Shown: positions 1-9,471 of the stretch, one piece after another
Position numbering within the stretch: position 1 is the stretch's first letter
How the letters are laid out: each line of letters starts with the position of its first letter
Source of the DNA: Paenibacillus sp. CF384
Lineage (GTDB): Bacteria; Bacillota; Bacilli; Paenibacillales; Paenibacillaceae
DNA length: 64,000 nucleotides
Assembly: GCF_900106745.1 (NCBI RefSeq)
Contig: NZ_FNNV01000016.1
Span: 1-64,000, forward strand
Reading direction: 5' to 3'
Position numbers and translations under genes: made by a program
The notes under the pieces: model-generated
What the model was told of the DNA's origin: nothing
What the model saw: the letters and a program-made list of their open reading frames with translations, nothing else
Databases searched by the model: none

Positions 1-86
1 CTGGAAGACGACCAGGTTGATAGGTTCGAGGTGGAAGTGCAGCAATGCATGCAGCTGACGAATACTAATCGGTCGAGGGCTTATCC
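1..86 (+). rRNA. 23S ribosomal RNA, 3' end (partial)
   Basis: The first bases match the conserved 3' end of bacterial 23S rRNA: an ACCAGGTTGATAGG block, then CAGCTGACGAATACTAATC and GGTCGAGGGCTT. The rest of the gene lies upstream of the window. The 3' end is placed by similarity at about base 86, with a few bases of uncertainty. The 5S gene follows after about 124 bases, so this is the tail of a plus-strand rrn operon. Confidence 0.95.
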
Positions 87-210
87 TACGAACATCTGCT
101 CGGATGTTCAACTTCGGACAACATCAGCTAATTAAGACCTTCGCAAAGGTTCGTATCCAGTTTTCAAGGCGCAAGCTTTGAACAGAGTATCGCTCACGCG
201 ATTTCACCGT

Positions 211-326
211 TTGGTGGCGATGGCGGAGGGGACCCACGCGTTCCCATCCCGAACACGACCGTTAAGCCCTCCAGCGCCGATGGTACTTGGACCGCAGGGT
301 CCTGGGAGAGTAGGACGTCGCCAAGC
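211..326 (+). rRNA. 5S ribosomal RNA
   Basis: A gene of about 116 bases with the standard 5S layout: TTGGTGGCGATGGCGGAGGG at the 5' end, the conserved CCCATCCCGAACACGACCG loop, and a 3' end CGTCGCCAAGC that pairs with the 5' strand. It is followed directly by an intrinsic terminator. It is the last gene of the rRNA operon; no tRNA follows. Confidence 0.96.
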
Positions 327-332
327 ACGATG

Positions 333-363
333 AACCGACCGTAATTATACGGTCGGTTTTTTG
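333..363 (+). terminator. Intrinsic terminator of the rRNA operon
   Basis: Perfect 10-bp inverted repeat AACCGACCGT / ACGGTCGGTT around a 6-base loop, followed by a T run, directly after the 5S gene. Confidence 0.92.
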
Positions 364-467
364 TTATGTTTTTACCAATGCTGGTTAAATCTCCTACACA
401 ATTGTATGGAAGGGCAGGCACATACTACTGGTAACGTAGTCATTCAACGTACTGGGGGTGCTAGCTG

Positions 468-1742
468 ATGATGGTGAAGGACGGTATGAAGAAGGTGAGC
501 ATGACGATGATTTTGTCGGGCATGATCGTCTGTGCAGGGTGCAATTCGGCGGATCGACAAGATCAAGTCAGTCTTCCTCCATTAAAGCAACAAAGTCAGA
601 CCAACACCGATCTCCAACAACTGACGGTCAAACATAACAGCAGATCAGCCCCAAGCATGAAACCAACAACGAAGATCCTAACAAGCACAGCTGCTGCGAA
701 TAGCAAGCACTCCATTGCTGCAGCCTCTCGTAAAATTCACAAGCCGGAGCAGCCGGTACGCGGTATTTATGTATCCGGATGGGTGGCCGGCAGTAAGAAA
801 CGAATGGACGCCCTTATTGATTTATTAGACAAGACGGACCTTAACGCCATGGTGATTGATGTGAAGAATGATTACGGTCAAATGACTTACAACTCCAAGC
901 TGCCTGCTGTGCATGCGATCGGGGCTGACCGTCATGTGGCGATATCGGATATCGAAGGATTACTTGCAAAGCTCAAAGCCAAGCACATCTACGTTATCGG
1001 AAGAATCGTCACCTTCAAAGATCCACTCTATGCGAAGATGCATCCGAGCATGGCGCTGCAGAAGCAAGGCGGAGGCGTATGGAGGGACGTCCAAGGAAAG
1101 GCGTGGCTGAACCCTTTTCAGAAGCAGGTGCGCCAGTATAACGCTGCGATTGCCGGGGAAGCAGCTGCTAAGGGTTTCGATGAGATTCAATTCGATTATG
1201 TGCGTTTTCCCGATAACGGGGCTAAGGTGGATCGTGAAGTGCGGTATGGAGATCGCGAAGGAAGAACGAAGTCGGATGTGATCGCTTATTTTCTCCGGCA
1301 GGGAAGGACGAGCGTGCATAAATCTGGTGCCAGAATTTCCGCAGATGTCTTCGGATTAGTGACCTCTTCTACGAATGATATGGGGATTGGACAATCGTGG
1401 CGGGCAGTTTCGAGTGCAGTAGATGTCATATCGCCAATGACCTACCCCTCGCACTATTCGACAGGCATGTACGGCGTGAAGCAGCCAGATCTTAATCCCT
1501 ACCCGATAATCAGGCAGGCCATGATGGATGCGAAGCGGCGAAATGCGATTATTCAGAGCAGCGGCAGTCAGTCGACGGCAACGATTCGACCATGGCTGCA
1601 AAGCTTTACGGCGAGATGGGTTCATCCGCATCAGCAATACGGTGCCGCACAGGTGAATAAGCAAATCCAAGCCGCACGCGAGCAAGGGATCCATGAATTT
1701 CTGCTGTGGAGTTCGAATTGCAAGTATGATTATCGTTCGTAA
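468..1742 (+). CDS. Lipoprotein with DUF4015-type putative glycoside hydrolase domain
   Basis: Predicted exported protein of 424 residues. The N-terminus has a charged start, a hydrophobic stretch and a Cys at residue 25 in the setting CAGC, which suggests a lipoprotein. A low-complexity Ser/Thr/Gln linker runs to about residue 95. From about residue 99 (GIYVSGW) to the end it matches the DUF4015 family of glycosidase-like TIM barrels; FDEIQFDYVRFP near residue 238, SADVFG near 291 and a terminal FLLWSS motif are typical. The ATG at 468 has a GGGGGTG site 7 bases upstream; an ATG at 486 is also possible. Substrate is unknown; cell-wall or extracellular glycan is the likely setting. In B. subtilis the gene at this place is the unrelated yaaC. 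Confidence 0.82.
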   Translation: MMVKDGMKKVSMTMILSGMIVCAGCNSADRQDQVSLPPLKQQSQTNTDLQQLTVKHNSRSAPSMKPTTKILTSTAAANSKHSIAAASRKIHKPEQPVRGIYVSGWVAGSKKRMDALIDLLDKTDLNAMVIDVKNDYGQMTYNSKLPAVHAIGADRHVAISDIEGLLAKLKAKHIYVIGRIVTFKDPLYAKMHPSMALQKQGGGVWRDVQGKAWLNPFQKQVRQYNAAIAGEAAAKGFDEIQFDYVRFPDNGAKVDREVRYGDREGRTKSDVIAYFLRQGRTSVHKSGARISADVFGLVTSSTNDMGIGQSWRAVSSAVDVISPMTYPSHYSTGMYGVKQPDLNPYPIIRQAMMDAKRRNAIIQSSGSQSTATIRPWLQSFTARWVHPHQQYGAAQVNKQIQAAREQGIHEFLLWSSNCKYDYRS

Positions 1743-1772
1743 TATGGACAAATTCCCCCTGCTCCCTTTGCC

Positions 1773-1801
1773 TTGACAGCCCCCTACCCCTCTGCTAATA
1801 T
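1773..1801 (+). promoter_or_regulatory. Sigma-A promoter of guaB
   Basis: TTGACA (1773-1778), a 17-bp spacer and TAATAT (1796-1801), with an extended -10 TG at 1793-1794. It lies in the gap before guaB and is close to consensus. Confidence 0.8.
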
Positions 1802-1815
1802 TGCAATAATATACG

Positions 1816-1851
1816 CGAGCCTATTCAAAAACTGCGGTTTTTGAAGGCTCG
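1816..1851 (+). other. Stem-loop in the guaB leader
   Basis: CGAGCC and GGCTCG close a second stem of TTCAAAAAC with GTTTTTGAA. It starts about 10 bases after the predicted transcription start and ends about 22 bases before the guaB ribosome site. There is no T run, so it is not an ordinary terminator. It could stabilise the 5' end or control expression; its role is not known. Confidence 0.5.
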
Positions 1852-1855
1852 TTAA

Positions 1856-3346
<1,491 letters not shown>

Positions 3347-3399
3347 TCAGCGTTACTGCGACGCTTATATTTACCTAGTATCATAAAGTAGAACTGCCC

Positions 3400-3444
3400 G
3401 GCAGGAAGATGGTGGGAATCACCGTTTTCCTGTCTTTCTTTTTT
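3400..3444 (+). terminator. Intrinsic terminator of guaB
   Basis: GGCAGGAA pairs with TTCCTGTC, with an inner GGTG/CACC stem, followed by TTTCTTTTTT. It sits just upstream of the dacA promoter, whose -10 is probably TACAAT at 3465-3470 with an extended TG. Confidence 0.85.
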
Positions 3445-3507
3445 GGTAACAGCTCTCTTTGTGTTACAATACTAGAGAGAATGTATGATAGAAGAGGAGA
3501 GAAGACG

Positions 3508-4791
3508 TTGAAACCGAAAAAGGGCTGGGTACGCTTTGTACCGACCATTTGCGCGACTGTAATTGCCACGATGCTTACTGTTAATCTAGGTTCCCACACT
3601 ACTTATGCCGCAGAAGTGACACCGAATCCGCTAGGAATAGAAGTTCGTTCAGCTGTCCTCATAGATGCAGATACCGGACAAGTACTCTATGCTGTAAATG
3701 CCGATAAAGCATATCCACCGGCAAGTATGACGAAGCTGATGACAGAGTATCTCGTATTGGAAGAGATTACAGCGGGTCGCTTGAAGCTGACAGACATGGT
3801 TACGACTTCGAAGGAAGCAGCTGACATCCCTCCTGATGGTTCCGCAATCTACTTGGCCGAAGGGGACGTACATTCGGTCAAAGATTTATATATGGCGATG
3901 GCTGTTCAGTCCGCCAATGACGCTACAATTGCGCTTGCCGACCACATTTCCGGAACAGAGCAAGCTTTTGTCACGAAAATGAACGAGACTGCGAAGGCGC
4001 TTGGCCTTACAACGGCTAATTTTACAAGTGCGACGGGTCTAGCGGATACGACTGTTATTTCGGCAGGCGACTTGGCTAAATTCGCAAGCATTCTGGTAAA
4101 GAAGCACCCTGAATTCCTCGAATTCTCAAGCACGCCAAGCTACAGATTCCGTGAGCGTGACAAGACGGATATGATTAATCTCAACTGGATGCTGGAATCG
4201 AACAAAAACGTGCAATCGTTTAAGCAATATGCCTATCCGGGTGTGGACGGGATGAAAACCGGCTATATCGGTGCGGCAGGTTATTGCTTCACAGGAACGG
4301 CGAAACGCGGCGACTTGCGTTTGATTTCCGTTGTCATGGATGCGGCTTCTAAATCCGCGCGATTCGTCCAAACGGCGAAATTGTTCGACTATGGATTTAA
4401 TAATTTTGAGAAAAAGACGATTGTTGCGCCGAAGACAGTTGTAGAAACGGCAAAGACGGTCAAAATAAAGAAGGGTAAATCGAAGGAAGTGCCGATCATG
4501 ACGGCTTCTGACGTGACCTTCCTCGTGAAGAAGAATGCAACGCCGAGCATTGAACTTAAGAATGTTACGCTGAAATCGGAAGATGAGCTTGTTGCTCCGA
4601 TTGCAAACGGTCAAGAAGTCGGCACGGCTACGTACTCGTATAAAGATCCGGATACAGGCAAGTCCATCGAGAAAACAGTGAAGCTGATTACTTCCGAGGA
4701 AGTGAAGAAGGCTAGCTGGTGGCGTCTGATGTTCCGCGCGCTTGGCGGCTTTATCTCCGGCTTGTTCAAAGGGATCGTTGATTTGTTCTAG
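3508..4791 (+). CDS. dacA: D-alanyl-D-alanine carboxypeptidase (penicillin-binding protein 5 type)
   Basis: Exported serine peptidase that removes the terminal D-Ala from peptidoglycan stem peptides. A signal peptide ends near TTYAA (residue 35). The active-site motifs are all present: SMTK near residue 73, SAN in QSANDAT, and KTG in DGMKTGYIG. A C-terminal beta domain and a final amphipathic helix (WWRLMFRALGGFISGLFKGI) for membrane attachment follow, as in B. subtilis DacA. The TTG at 3508 is chosen because an AGAGGAGAGAAG site precedes it and the protein then begins at the signal peptide; an in-frame ATG at 3409 lies inside the guaB terminator and cannot be the start. 427 residues, normal length. 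Confidence 0.95.
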   Translation: MKPKKGWVRFVPTICATVIATMLTVNLGSHTTYAAEVTPNPLGIEVRSAVLIDADTGQVLYAVNADKAYPPASMTKLMTEYLVLEEITAGRLKLTDMVTTSKEAADIPPDGSAIYLAEGDVHSVKDLYMAMAVQSANDATIALADHISGTEQAFVTKMNETAKALGLTTANFTSATGLADTTVISAGDLAKFASILVKKHPEFLEFSSTPSYRFRERDKTDMINLNWMLESNKNVQSFKQYAYPGVDGMKTGYIGAAGYCFTGTAKRGDLRLISVVMDAASKSARFVQTAKLFDYGFNNFEKKTIVAPKTVVETAKTVKIKKGKSKEVPIMTASDVTFLVKKNATPSIELKNVTLKSEDELVAPIANGQEVGTATYSYKDPDTGKSIEKTVKLITSEEVKKASWWRLMFRALGGFISGLFKGIVDLF

Positions 4792-4802
4792 ATAAATGAA
4801 TA

Positions 4803-4842
4803 GGCAACCCGTTTACTTTGAAATGATGGTTGTCGATTTTTC
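4803..4842 (+). terminator. Intrinsic terminator of dacA
   Basis: GGCAACC pairs with GGTTGTC (one G-T pair) and is followed by GATTTTT. A -10-like TAAAAT at 4853-4858 for pdxS lies immediately downstream. Confidence 0.7.
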
Positions 4843-4938
4843 TTCTATCATGTAAAATTATTGGTTAGAGCTAGCAAGTCCGGAACGATTCACATTCACG
4901 GATGACAGTGCAAAAACTTTTTGGGAGGATTCACGAAC

Positions 4939-5820
4939 ATGGAAACAGGAACTTCACGCGTTAAACGCGGTATGGCTGAAATGCAAAAAGGCGGCGTCAT
5001 TATGGACGTTGCGAATGCTGAGCAAGCAAAGATCGCTGAGGCGGCAGGCGCAACGGCTGTTATGGCCCTTGAGCGTGTACCTTCTGATATTCGTGCTGCA
5101 GGCGGCGTTGCCCGCATGGGAGATCCGACAATACTTGAAGAAGTAATGAAGGTTGTATCGATCCCGGTTATGGCTAAAGCGCGTATCGGGCATTATGTAG
5201 AGGCTCGCGTATTGGAAGCACTGGGCGCTGACTATATCGATGAGAGTGAAGTACTCACGCCAGCTGATGAAGTGTTCCATATCGACAAGCGTGAATTCAC
5301 TGTACCGTTCGTGTGCGGCGCGAAAGATCTTGGAGAGGCGCTTCGCCGTATTCAAGAAGGTGCAGCGATGATGCGTACAAAAGGCGAGCCGGGAACAGGA
5401 AACATCGTTGAAGCGGTACGTCATATCCGTTTGATCACGGGTCAAATCCGTAAGGTACAGAACTTGTCGAAGGACGAGCTGTATGCAGAAGCCAAGAACC
5501 TTGGCGTAAACTACGACTTGCTTCTGGATGTTCACCAAACAGGTAAACTTCCGGTAGTAAACTTCGCGGCAGGCGGCGTGGCTACACCATCCGATGCTGC
5601 ATTGATGATGCACCTGGGCGCTGACGGCGTATTCGTTGGATCGGGTATTTTCAAATCCGATAATCCGGAGAAATTTGCCCGTGCTATCGTTGAAGCTACA
5701 ACGCACTACACGGATTACAAGCTGATCGCAGAAGTGTCCAAAAACTTGGGCACGCCTATGAAAGGCATTGAAATTTCCAAGCTGAATGCTTCCGAGCGTA
5801 TGCAGGATCGCGGCTGGTAA
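4939..5820 (+). CDS. pdxS: Pyridoxal 5'-phosphate synthase, synthase subunit
   Basis: PdxS condenses ribose 5-phosphate, glyceraldehyde 3-phosphate and ammonia into pyridoxal phosphate and forms a dodecamer carrying PdxT glutaminase subunits. The 293-residue protein matches along its length: [16 protein letters not shown] at the start, VMAKARIGH with the catalytic Lys near residue 80, [15 protein letters not shown] and the phosphate-binding [11 protein letters not shown]. The ATG at 4939 is preceded by GGGAGGA at 4923-4929; an upstream in-frame TTG at 4921 overlaps that site and is rejected. pdxT follows after 23 bases in the same operon. Confidence 0.98.
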   Translation: METGTSRVKRGMAEMQKGGVIMDVANAEQAKIAEAAGATAVMALERVPSDIRAAGGVARMGDPTILEEVMKVVSIPVMAKARIGHYVEARVLEALGADYIDESEVLTPADEVFHIDKREFTVPFVCGAKDLGEALRRIQEGAAMMRTKGEPGTGNIVEAVRHIRLITGQIRKVQNLSKDELYAEAKNLGVNYDLLLDVHQTGKLPVVNFAAGGVATPSDAALMMHLGADGVFVGSGIFKSDNPEKFARAIVEATTHYTDYKLIAEVSKNLGTPMKGIEISKLNASERMQDRGW

Positions 5821-5843
5821 TATCGGAAAGAAGGCATGAACCG

Positions 5844-6437
5844 ATGAAGATTGGTGTACTGGCGCTTCAAGGCGCCGTTGCGGAACATATACGAAGCATA
5901 GAAGCTGCGGGTGGCGAAGGCATCGCTATTAAGCGGACAGAACAGCTGCAAGAACTGGATGGCCTCATCATTCCCGGCGGAGAAAGCACTACGATCGGTA
6001 AGCTGATGCGTCATTACGGCTTTATCGAGGCGATTCGTGATTTCTCCGAGCAAGGCAAGCCGATCTTCGGCACCTGTGCAGGTCTCATCGTACTTGCTAA
6101 CCGTATTGAAGGCCAAGAGGATGCGCATCTGCAGCTGATGGACATGACTGTCGCTCGCAATGCATTCGGTCGTCAACGCGAAAGCTTCGAGACGGACTTG
6201 CCGATTAAAGGAATCGATGAGACGGTGCGCGCGGTATTTATCCGTGCACCTCTGATCAAAGAAGTATCGCCAAACGTGGACGTTCTGTCGACGTATAACG
6301 GTGAAATTGTAACGGCGCGCCAAGGACATTTGCTGGCCTCGTCTTATCATCCGGAGCTGACGGACGATTATCGTCTGCACTCGTATTTCCTTGATATGGC
6401 GAAGGAAGCGGCGGCTGCGGCTGCGTCGAAAGAATAA
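5844..6437 (+). CDS. pdxT: Pyridoxal 5'-phosphate synthase, glutaminase subunit
   Basis: PdxT hydrolyses glutamine and channels ammonia to PdxS. It is a class I amidotransferase of 197 residues. The signature GGESTTIGKL, the nucleophile Cys in GTCAGLIVLA near residue 79 and the His-Glu pair in SYHPELTDD complete the catalytic triad. AAGAAGG upstream serves as ribosome site. It lies 23 bases after pdxS and is followed by a terminator, so pdxST form a two-gene operon as in other Firmicutes. Confidence 0.98.
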   Translation: MKIGVLALQGAVAEHIRSIEAAGGEGIAIKRTEQLQELDGLIIPGGESTTIGKLMRHYGFIEAIRDFSEQGKPIFGTCAGLIVLANRIEGQEDAHLQLMDMTVARNAFGRQRESFETDLPIKGIDETVRAVFIRAPLIKEVSPNVDVLSTYNGEIVTARQGHLLASSYHPELTDDYRLHSYFLDMAKEAAAAAASKE

Positions 6438-6442
6438 CGGAG

Positions 6443-6468
6443 AAAGACTGCGTATGCGCAGTCTTTTT
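6443..6468 (+). terminator. Intrinsic terminator of pdxST
   Basis: AAAGACTGCG and CGCAGTCTTT form a perfect 10-bp stem with a 4-base loop and a T run. Confidence 0.9.
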
Positions 6469-6557
6469 GCCGTTTGGGCTCTCCTGGCAGGTCTGTCCGT
6501 ATGAAGGACGCTCCAAGAGGCAATAAATGAAAATGATAAAGAGAGGGGTTACCTTCC

Positions 6558-7838
6558 GTGTTAGATGTTAAATTGATGCGTAATGATTACGCTAAAGTAG
6601 AGCAAGCCTTGAAGAATCGCGGCAAATCGCTTGATTTGATCGCAGGTTTCCCTGCGTTGGATGGCAAATGGCGCGATATGCTGCAGGAGACGGAGCAGCT
6701 GAAGAACCGTCGTAACACCGTTTCGCAAGAGGTTGCGAAGCTGAAGAAGAGCGGCGGAGACGCGGAAGCGCTCATTCTTGAGATGCGTGAAGTGGGCGAC
6801 CGCATTAAGGTGCTGGATGAAGAGATCCGTGCAGCGGAAGCGGATATTGCAGATCTGATGCTCGCAATCCCGAACGTACCGAATGAGTCGGTACCGGTTG
6901 GGGCGTCGGAAGAAGACAACGTGGAAATTCGCCGTCATGGGGAAGTGCCTGCGTTTGATTTTGAACCGAAGGCGCATTTTGAAGTGGCACAGGATCTGGG
7001 GATTCTGGACTTCGAGCGCGCAGCGAAAGTAACCGGTTCGCGTTTCGTGTTCTACCGCGGTCTAGGGGCTCGTCTGGAGCGTGCACTGATTAACTTTATG
7101 ATGGACTTACATAGCGATGAGCATGGCTACGAAGAAGTGCTGCCGCCTTATATCGTAAACCGCGATAGCTTGATCGGTACCGGCCAACTGCCGAAATTCG
7201 AAGAGGATCTCTTCAAGATTGCGGACACCGAGTATTATCTGATTCCAACGGCAGAAGTACCTGTGACGAATATTCACCGCGAAGAAATTCTGTCTGCCGA
7301 AGATCTGCCGAAGAATTTCGTGGCTTACAGCGCTTGCTTCCGTTCGGAAGCCGGTTCCGCAGGACGCGATACGCGCGGTCTAATCCGTCAGCATCAGTTC
7401 AACAAGATTGAGCTGGTGAAGCTGGTGAAGCCTGAGGACTCCTATGCAGAGCTCGAGAAGCTTACTGCAAACGCCGAGAAAGTGCTGCAGCTCCTTGGCT
7501 TGCCTTACCGCGTGCTGACGCTCTGCACAGGCGATATGGGCTTCACATCGGCGAAGACGTACGATCTTGAAGTATGGATCCCAAGCGGCGGTACGTACCG
7601 CGAGATTTCTTCTTGCTCCAACTTCGAGGACTTCCAAGCGCGCCGCGCGAACATTCGTTACCGTCCGGAAGTGAAGAGCAAGCCGGAATTCGTGCACACG
7701 CTGAATGGCTCGGGACTTGCGGTCGGACGTACGGTTGCCGCGATTCTGGAGAACTTCCAGCAAGCTGACGGTACAGTCGTTGTGCCGGAAGTGCTTCGTC
7801 CTTACATGGGCGGACTAGCCATTATCGGACCACGTTAA
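6558..7838 (+). CDS. serS: Seryl-tRNA synthetase
   Basis: Class II aminoacyl-tRNA synthetase charging tRNA-Ser. The 426 residues comprise an N-terminal coiled-coil arm (about 30-100) that grips the long variable arm of tRNA-Ser, and a catalytic core with motif 2 in [20 protein letters not shown] and motif 3 in [16 protein letters not shown]. Start is GTG at 6558, nine bases after GAGAGGGG. The 89-base gap to the pdxT terminator is too short for a T-box leader. A tRNA-Ser gene lies 110 bases downstream, as in B. subtilis. Confidence 0.98.
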   Translation: MLDVKLMRNDYAKVEQALKNRGKSLDLIAGFPALDGKWRDMLQETEQLKNRRNTVSQEVAKLKKSGGDAEALILEMREVGDRIKVLDEEIRAAEADIADLMLAIPNVPNESVPVGASEEDNVEIRRHGEVPAFDFEPKAHFEVAQDLGILDFERAAKVTGSRFVFYRGLGARLERALINFMMDLHSDEHGYEEVLPPYIVNRDSLIGTGQLPKFEEDLFKIADTEYYLIPTAEVPVTNIHREEILSAEDLPKNFVAYSACFRSEAGSAGRDTRGLIRQHQFNKIELVKLVKPEDSYAELEKLTANAEKVLQLLGLPYRVLTLCTGDMGFTSAKTYDLEVWIPSGGTYREISSCSNFEDFQARRANIRYRPEVKSKPEFVHTLNGSGLAVGRTVAAILENFQQADGTVVVPEVLRPYMGGLAIIGPR

Positions 7839-7879
7839 TAAGAGCTTCATTATTATTGGACCGCAGGCGTAATTTGGAG

Positions 7880-7909
7880 TTGCTTATCCGAATTCGTCTG
7901 TGGTACAAT
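7880..7909 (+). promoter_or_regulatory. Probable promoter of tRNA-Ser
   Basis: TTGCTT (7880-7885), an 18-bp spacer and TACAAT (7904-7909) with an extended TG, 39 bases before the mature tRNA. Confidence 0.6.
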
Positions 7910-7948
7910 ACATCTTGTGACCTTTTGAAACAGGTGACTTTATACATT

Positions 7949-8037
7949 GGAGAGGTACCGAAGCGGTCATAACGGGGCGGTCTTGAAAACCGTTAGGGGG
8001 CAACTCCACGTGGGTTCGAATCCCACCCTCTCCGCCA
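7949..8037 (+). tRNA. tRNA-Ser(UGA)
   Basis: An 89-base tRNA with acceptor stem GGAGAGG/CCTCTCC, anticodon loop CTTGAAA with anticodon TGA, a long class II variable arm (the GGGGGCAACTCC region), T-loop GGTTCGAATCC and an encoded CCA end. Its 3' end is the seed of the tandem repeat that follows. Confidence 0.97.
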
Positions 8038-8393
8038 TAAATAAACTACAAGCCGATTCCTGAATGGGAATCGGCTTTTTTGTGCAATGGCGAAGGAGGG
8101 ATTCGAACGGGCCGTTAAGCAAACACACTGTGTTTGTAGGCCCTGGCGTGATAGTCGCCCTAACAGCATCCTATTGGATGCAGTGCGACGGAGCGAATCC
8201 CACCCTCTCCGCCATAAATAAACTACAAGTCGATTCCTGAATGGGAATCGGCTTTTTTGTGCAATGGCGGTGGAGGGATTCGAACGGGCCGTTAAGCAAA
8301 CACACCGTGTTTGTAGGCCCTGGCGTGATAGTCGCCCTAACAGCGTCCAATAGGATGCTGTGCGACGGAGCGAATCCCACCCTCTCCGCCATA
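8017..8393 (+). repeat. 177-bp tandem repeat derived from the tRNA-Ser 3' end and its terminator
   Basis: Two units of exactly 177 bp (8017-8193 and 8194-8370) differ at about 8 positions; a third partial copy ends at 8393. Each begins with the tRNA T-loop/acceptor end (CGAATCCC...CCGCCA) and the terminator hairpin. A segment follows that carries the same tRNA 3' end on the opposite strand (minus-strand GTTCGAATCCCTCC), then hairpins AAACAC/GTGTTT inside GGGCC/GGCCC, GGCG/CGCC, and GCATCC/GGATGC. The last hairpin loop reads TATT in unit 1 and AATA in unit 2, as if it had inverted. The partial tRNA copies lack a 5' half and cannot fold as tRNAs. Confidence 0.9.
8050..8082 (+). terminator. Intrinsic terminator after tRNA-Ser
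   Basis: AAGCCGATTCC pairs with GGAATCGGCTT and runs into six T. The same hairpin recurs 177 bp downstream (8227-8259) with one changed base, as part of the tandem repeat. Confidence 0.9.
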
Positions 8394-8406
8394 ACTTTTA
8401 CAGCAT

Positions 8407-8441
8407 AGCGCTCAAGCGATCATTCGCTTGGGCGCTTTTTT
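8407..8441 (+). terminator. Intrinsic terminator after the tRNA repeat
   Basis: AGCGCTCAAGCGA pairs with TCGCTTGGGCGCT (one G-T pair), followed by a T run. It is not part of the repeat unit and may be the original end of the tRNA transcript. Confidence 0.85.
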
Positions 8442-8465
8442 CCTATTTGCTTCACGCTGCAAGCC

Positions 8466-8495
8466 GCATAAAAAGGCAGCCAAAACCGCATATTA
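8466..8495 (+). promoter_or_regulatory. Possible forespore (sigma-G/F type) promoter
   Basis: GCATAA, a 17-bp spacer and CATATTA (8489-8495). This resembles the sigma-G pattern of a TGAATA-like -35 and CATACTA -10 with one mismatch in the -10. It precedes three small ORFs, the third resembling a spore protein. Pattern match only. Confidence 0.35.
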
Positions 8496-8516
8496 TCGGC
8501 ATGGAGGTGGTAAGCG

Positions 8517-8864
8517 ATGAGCAAACACGACGAGTTGTCGATTGATCAACAGCAGCTGACTGCGGCATGGCAGCGTACGCTGCCGGAAACGATTCAGCCT
8601 GCAGACCGCGCCGAGGTTCTGCCGGACGAGGCGGATCCCAAAGCTCTACGCGTCACGATTCATATAGCAGGACACCAGATGTACACGTTTGATTTTAAAG
8701 TCACCTATGTGGACAGCCGCGAAATTCAAACGACGTTAATTGATGTGGAGAAAGACGGACGTACGGTGGATGAACGCACGGACATTATTCAACAGCTCGT
8801 GCAGGATTACACCCGACATATTCATGAGTGCGCACAGGCGCTGCACGGGCTGACGCATGCTTAG
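8517..8864 (+). CDS. Hypothetical protein, 115 aa
   Basis: Not recognised. The acidic, soluble 115-residue protein has no signal peptide or membrane segment. A central beta-rich part (LRVTIHIAGHQMYTFDFKVTYVDSREIQTTLIDVEKDG) is followed by a helical C-terminus with several His. GGAGGTGG at 8503-8510 precedes the ATG, which supports translation. It heads a run of three small plus-strand genes, the last one SspP-like, and a sigma-G-like promoter lies upstream. A role in the forespore is an inference from this context only. Confidence 0.75.
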   Translation: MSKHDELSIDQQQLTAAWQRTLPETIQPADRAEVLPDEADPKALRVTIHIAGHQMYTFDFKVTYVDSREIQTTLIDVEKDGRTVDERTDIIQQLVQDYTRHIHECAQALHGLTHA

Positions 8865-8927
8865 CGGAGGTGGAGCCTAACACCCGGCAAGGGCTGTACG
8901 CCAAGCGAAAGGCAGGAGATACGAGCG

Positions 8928-9104
8928 ATGACGAAGGCTAAAGGTACCGCAGATAAGAACTTAAGCAATGTCGTAGAAGACTTAGATCAGAACCCTGTTA
9001 ACAGCCATCATGCACAGCAGCTGCAGCAGGATACGAATGATCGCAGGCATCAGGATCAATTGAACCATGATGAACCATCGGATTTGTATCATTCCCGGAG
9101 TTAA
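8928..9104 (+). CDS. Small hydrophilic protein, 58 aa
   Basis: A 58-residue ORF, ATG at 8928 with CAGGAG ten bases upstream. It is rich in Asn, Gln, His and Asp (ending in HDEPSDLYHSRS), has no hydrophobic segment and no recognised family. Composition and position between the 115-aa gene and the SspP-like gene resemble minor small acid-soluble spore proteins, but no spore protein motif can be shown. Confidence 0.6.
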   Translation: MTKAKGTADKNLSNVVEDLDQNPVNSHHAQQLQQDTNDRRHQDQLNHDEPSDLYHSRS

Positions 9105-9135
9105 CCCGACTATTTGATTAGAGAGGTGCTTTGTA

Positions 9136-9288
9136 ATGGGTAAACCCAAGAATGTTCCTGTAGCTAATCCTTATGACAATAACGATTCCAAGTCGCGTTC
9201 GGGCGGTTCAAGTCAGCAAGCGCCTCATAGCGGCTCGAAGAAGACGAAGCAGGCTAATCATGTGAGCCACAACAATCCGGAAGGATAA
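9136..9288 (+). CDS. Small acid-soluble spore protein P-like, 50 aa
   Basis: A 50-residue hydrophilic protein with GAGAGGTG upstream of the ATG. The C-terminal stretch SGSKKTKQANHVSHNNPEG resembles the B. subtilis SspP (CotL) tail, which has SGSKK followed by basic residues, NH, and a His/Asn/Ser-rich end. SspP is a minor protein of the spore core made in the forespore. The N-terminal half shows no similarity that I can recall. Followed by a terminator that closes the three-gene cluster. Confidence 0.6.
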   Translation: MGKPKNVPVANPYDNNDSKSRSGGSSQQAPHSGSKKTKQANHVSHNNPEG

Positions 9289-9315
9289 GCTGCAGCTCGT
9301 ATAACGATCAACGTT

Positions 9316-9359
9316 CAGCCCTCGAAAGCCGGAGATTCACCGGTAGACGGGGGCTTTTT
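9316..9359 (+). terminator. Probable intrinsic terminator
   Basis: AGCCC and GGGCT close a hairpin with an inner CCGG/CCGG pairing, followed by TTTTTG. Confidence 0.65.
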
Positions 9360-9471
9360 GCATGCTTGAAAGTTGAATGCTGCATAACGTCATGCCATGA
9401 TTTTTAACCTTTCGGAATGGGACGGGATGGGGTAAAATTGAAGGTGCTCATATGAGGAGAGGGGTTCTGAA

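Noticed and set aside
3409-3507. Longer N-terminus of dacA from the ATG at 3409
   Set aside because: That ATG lies inside the guaB terminator and before the probable dacA promoter; the TTG at 3508 has a proper ribosome site and starts the signal peptide.
6469-6557. T-box leader ahead of serS
   Set aside because: The gap is only 89 bases after the pdxST terminator and lacks the T-box sequence and an antiterminator.
8171-8392. Minus-strand reading frame beginning MAERVGFAPS
   Set aside because: It is the antisense translation of the tRNA-Ser end and its repeat; such frames are a known artefact of tRNA-Ser loci, and there is no ribosome site.
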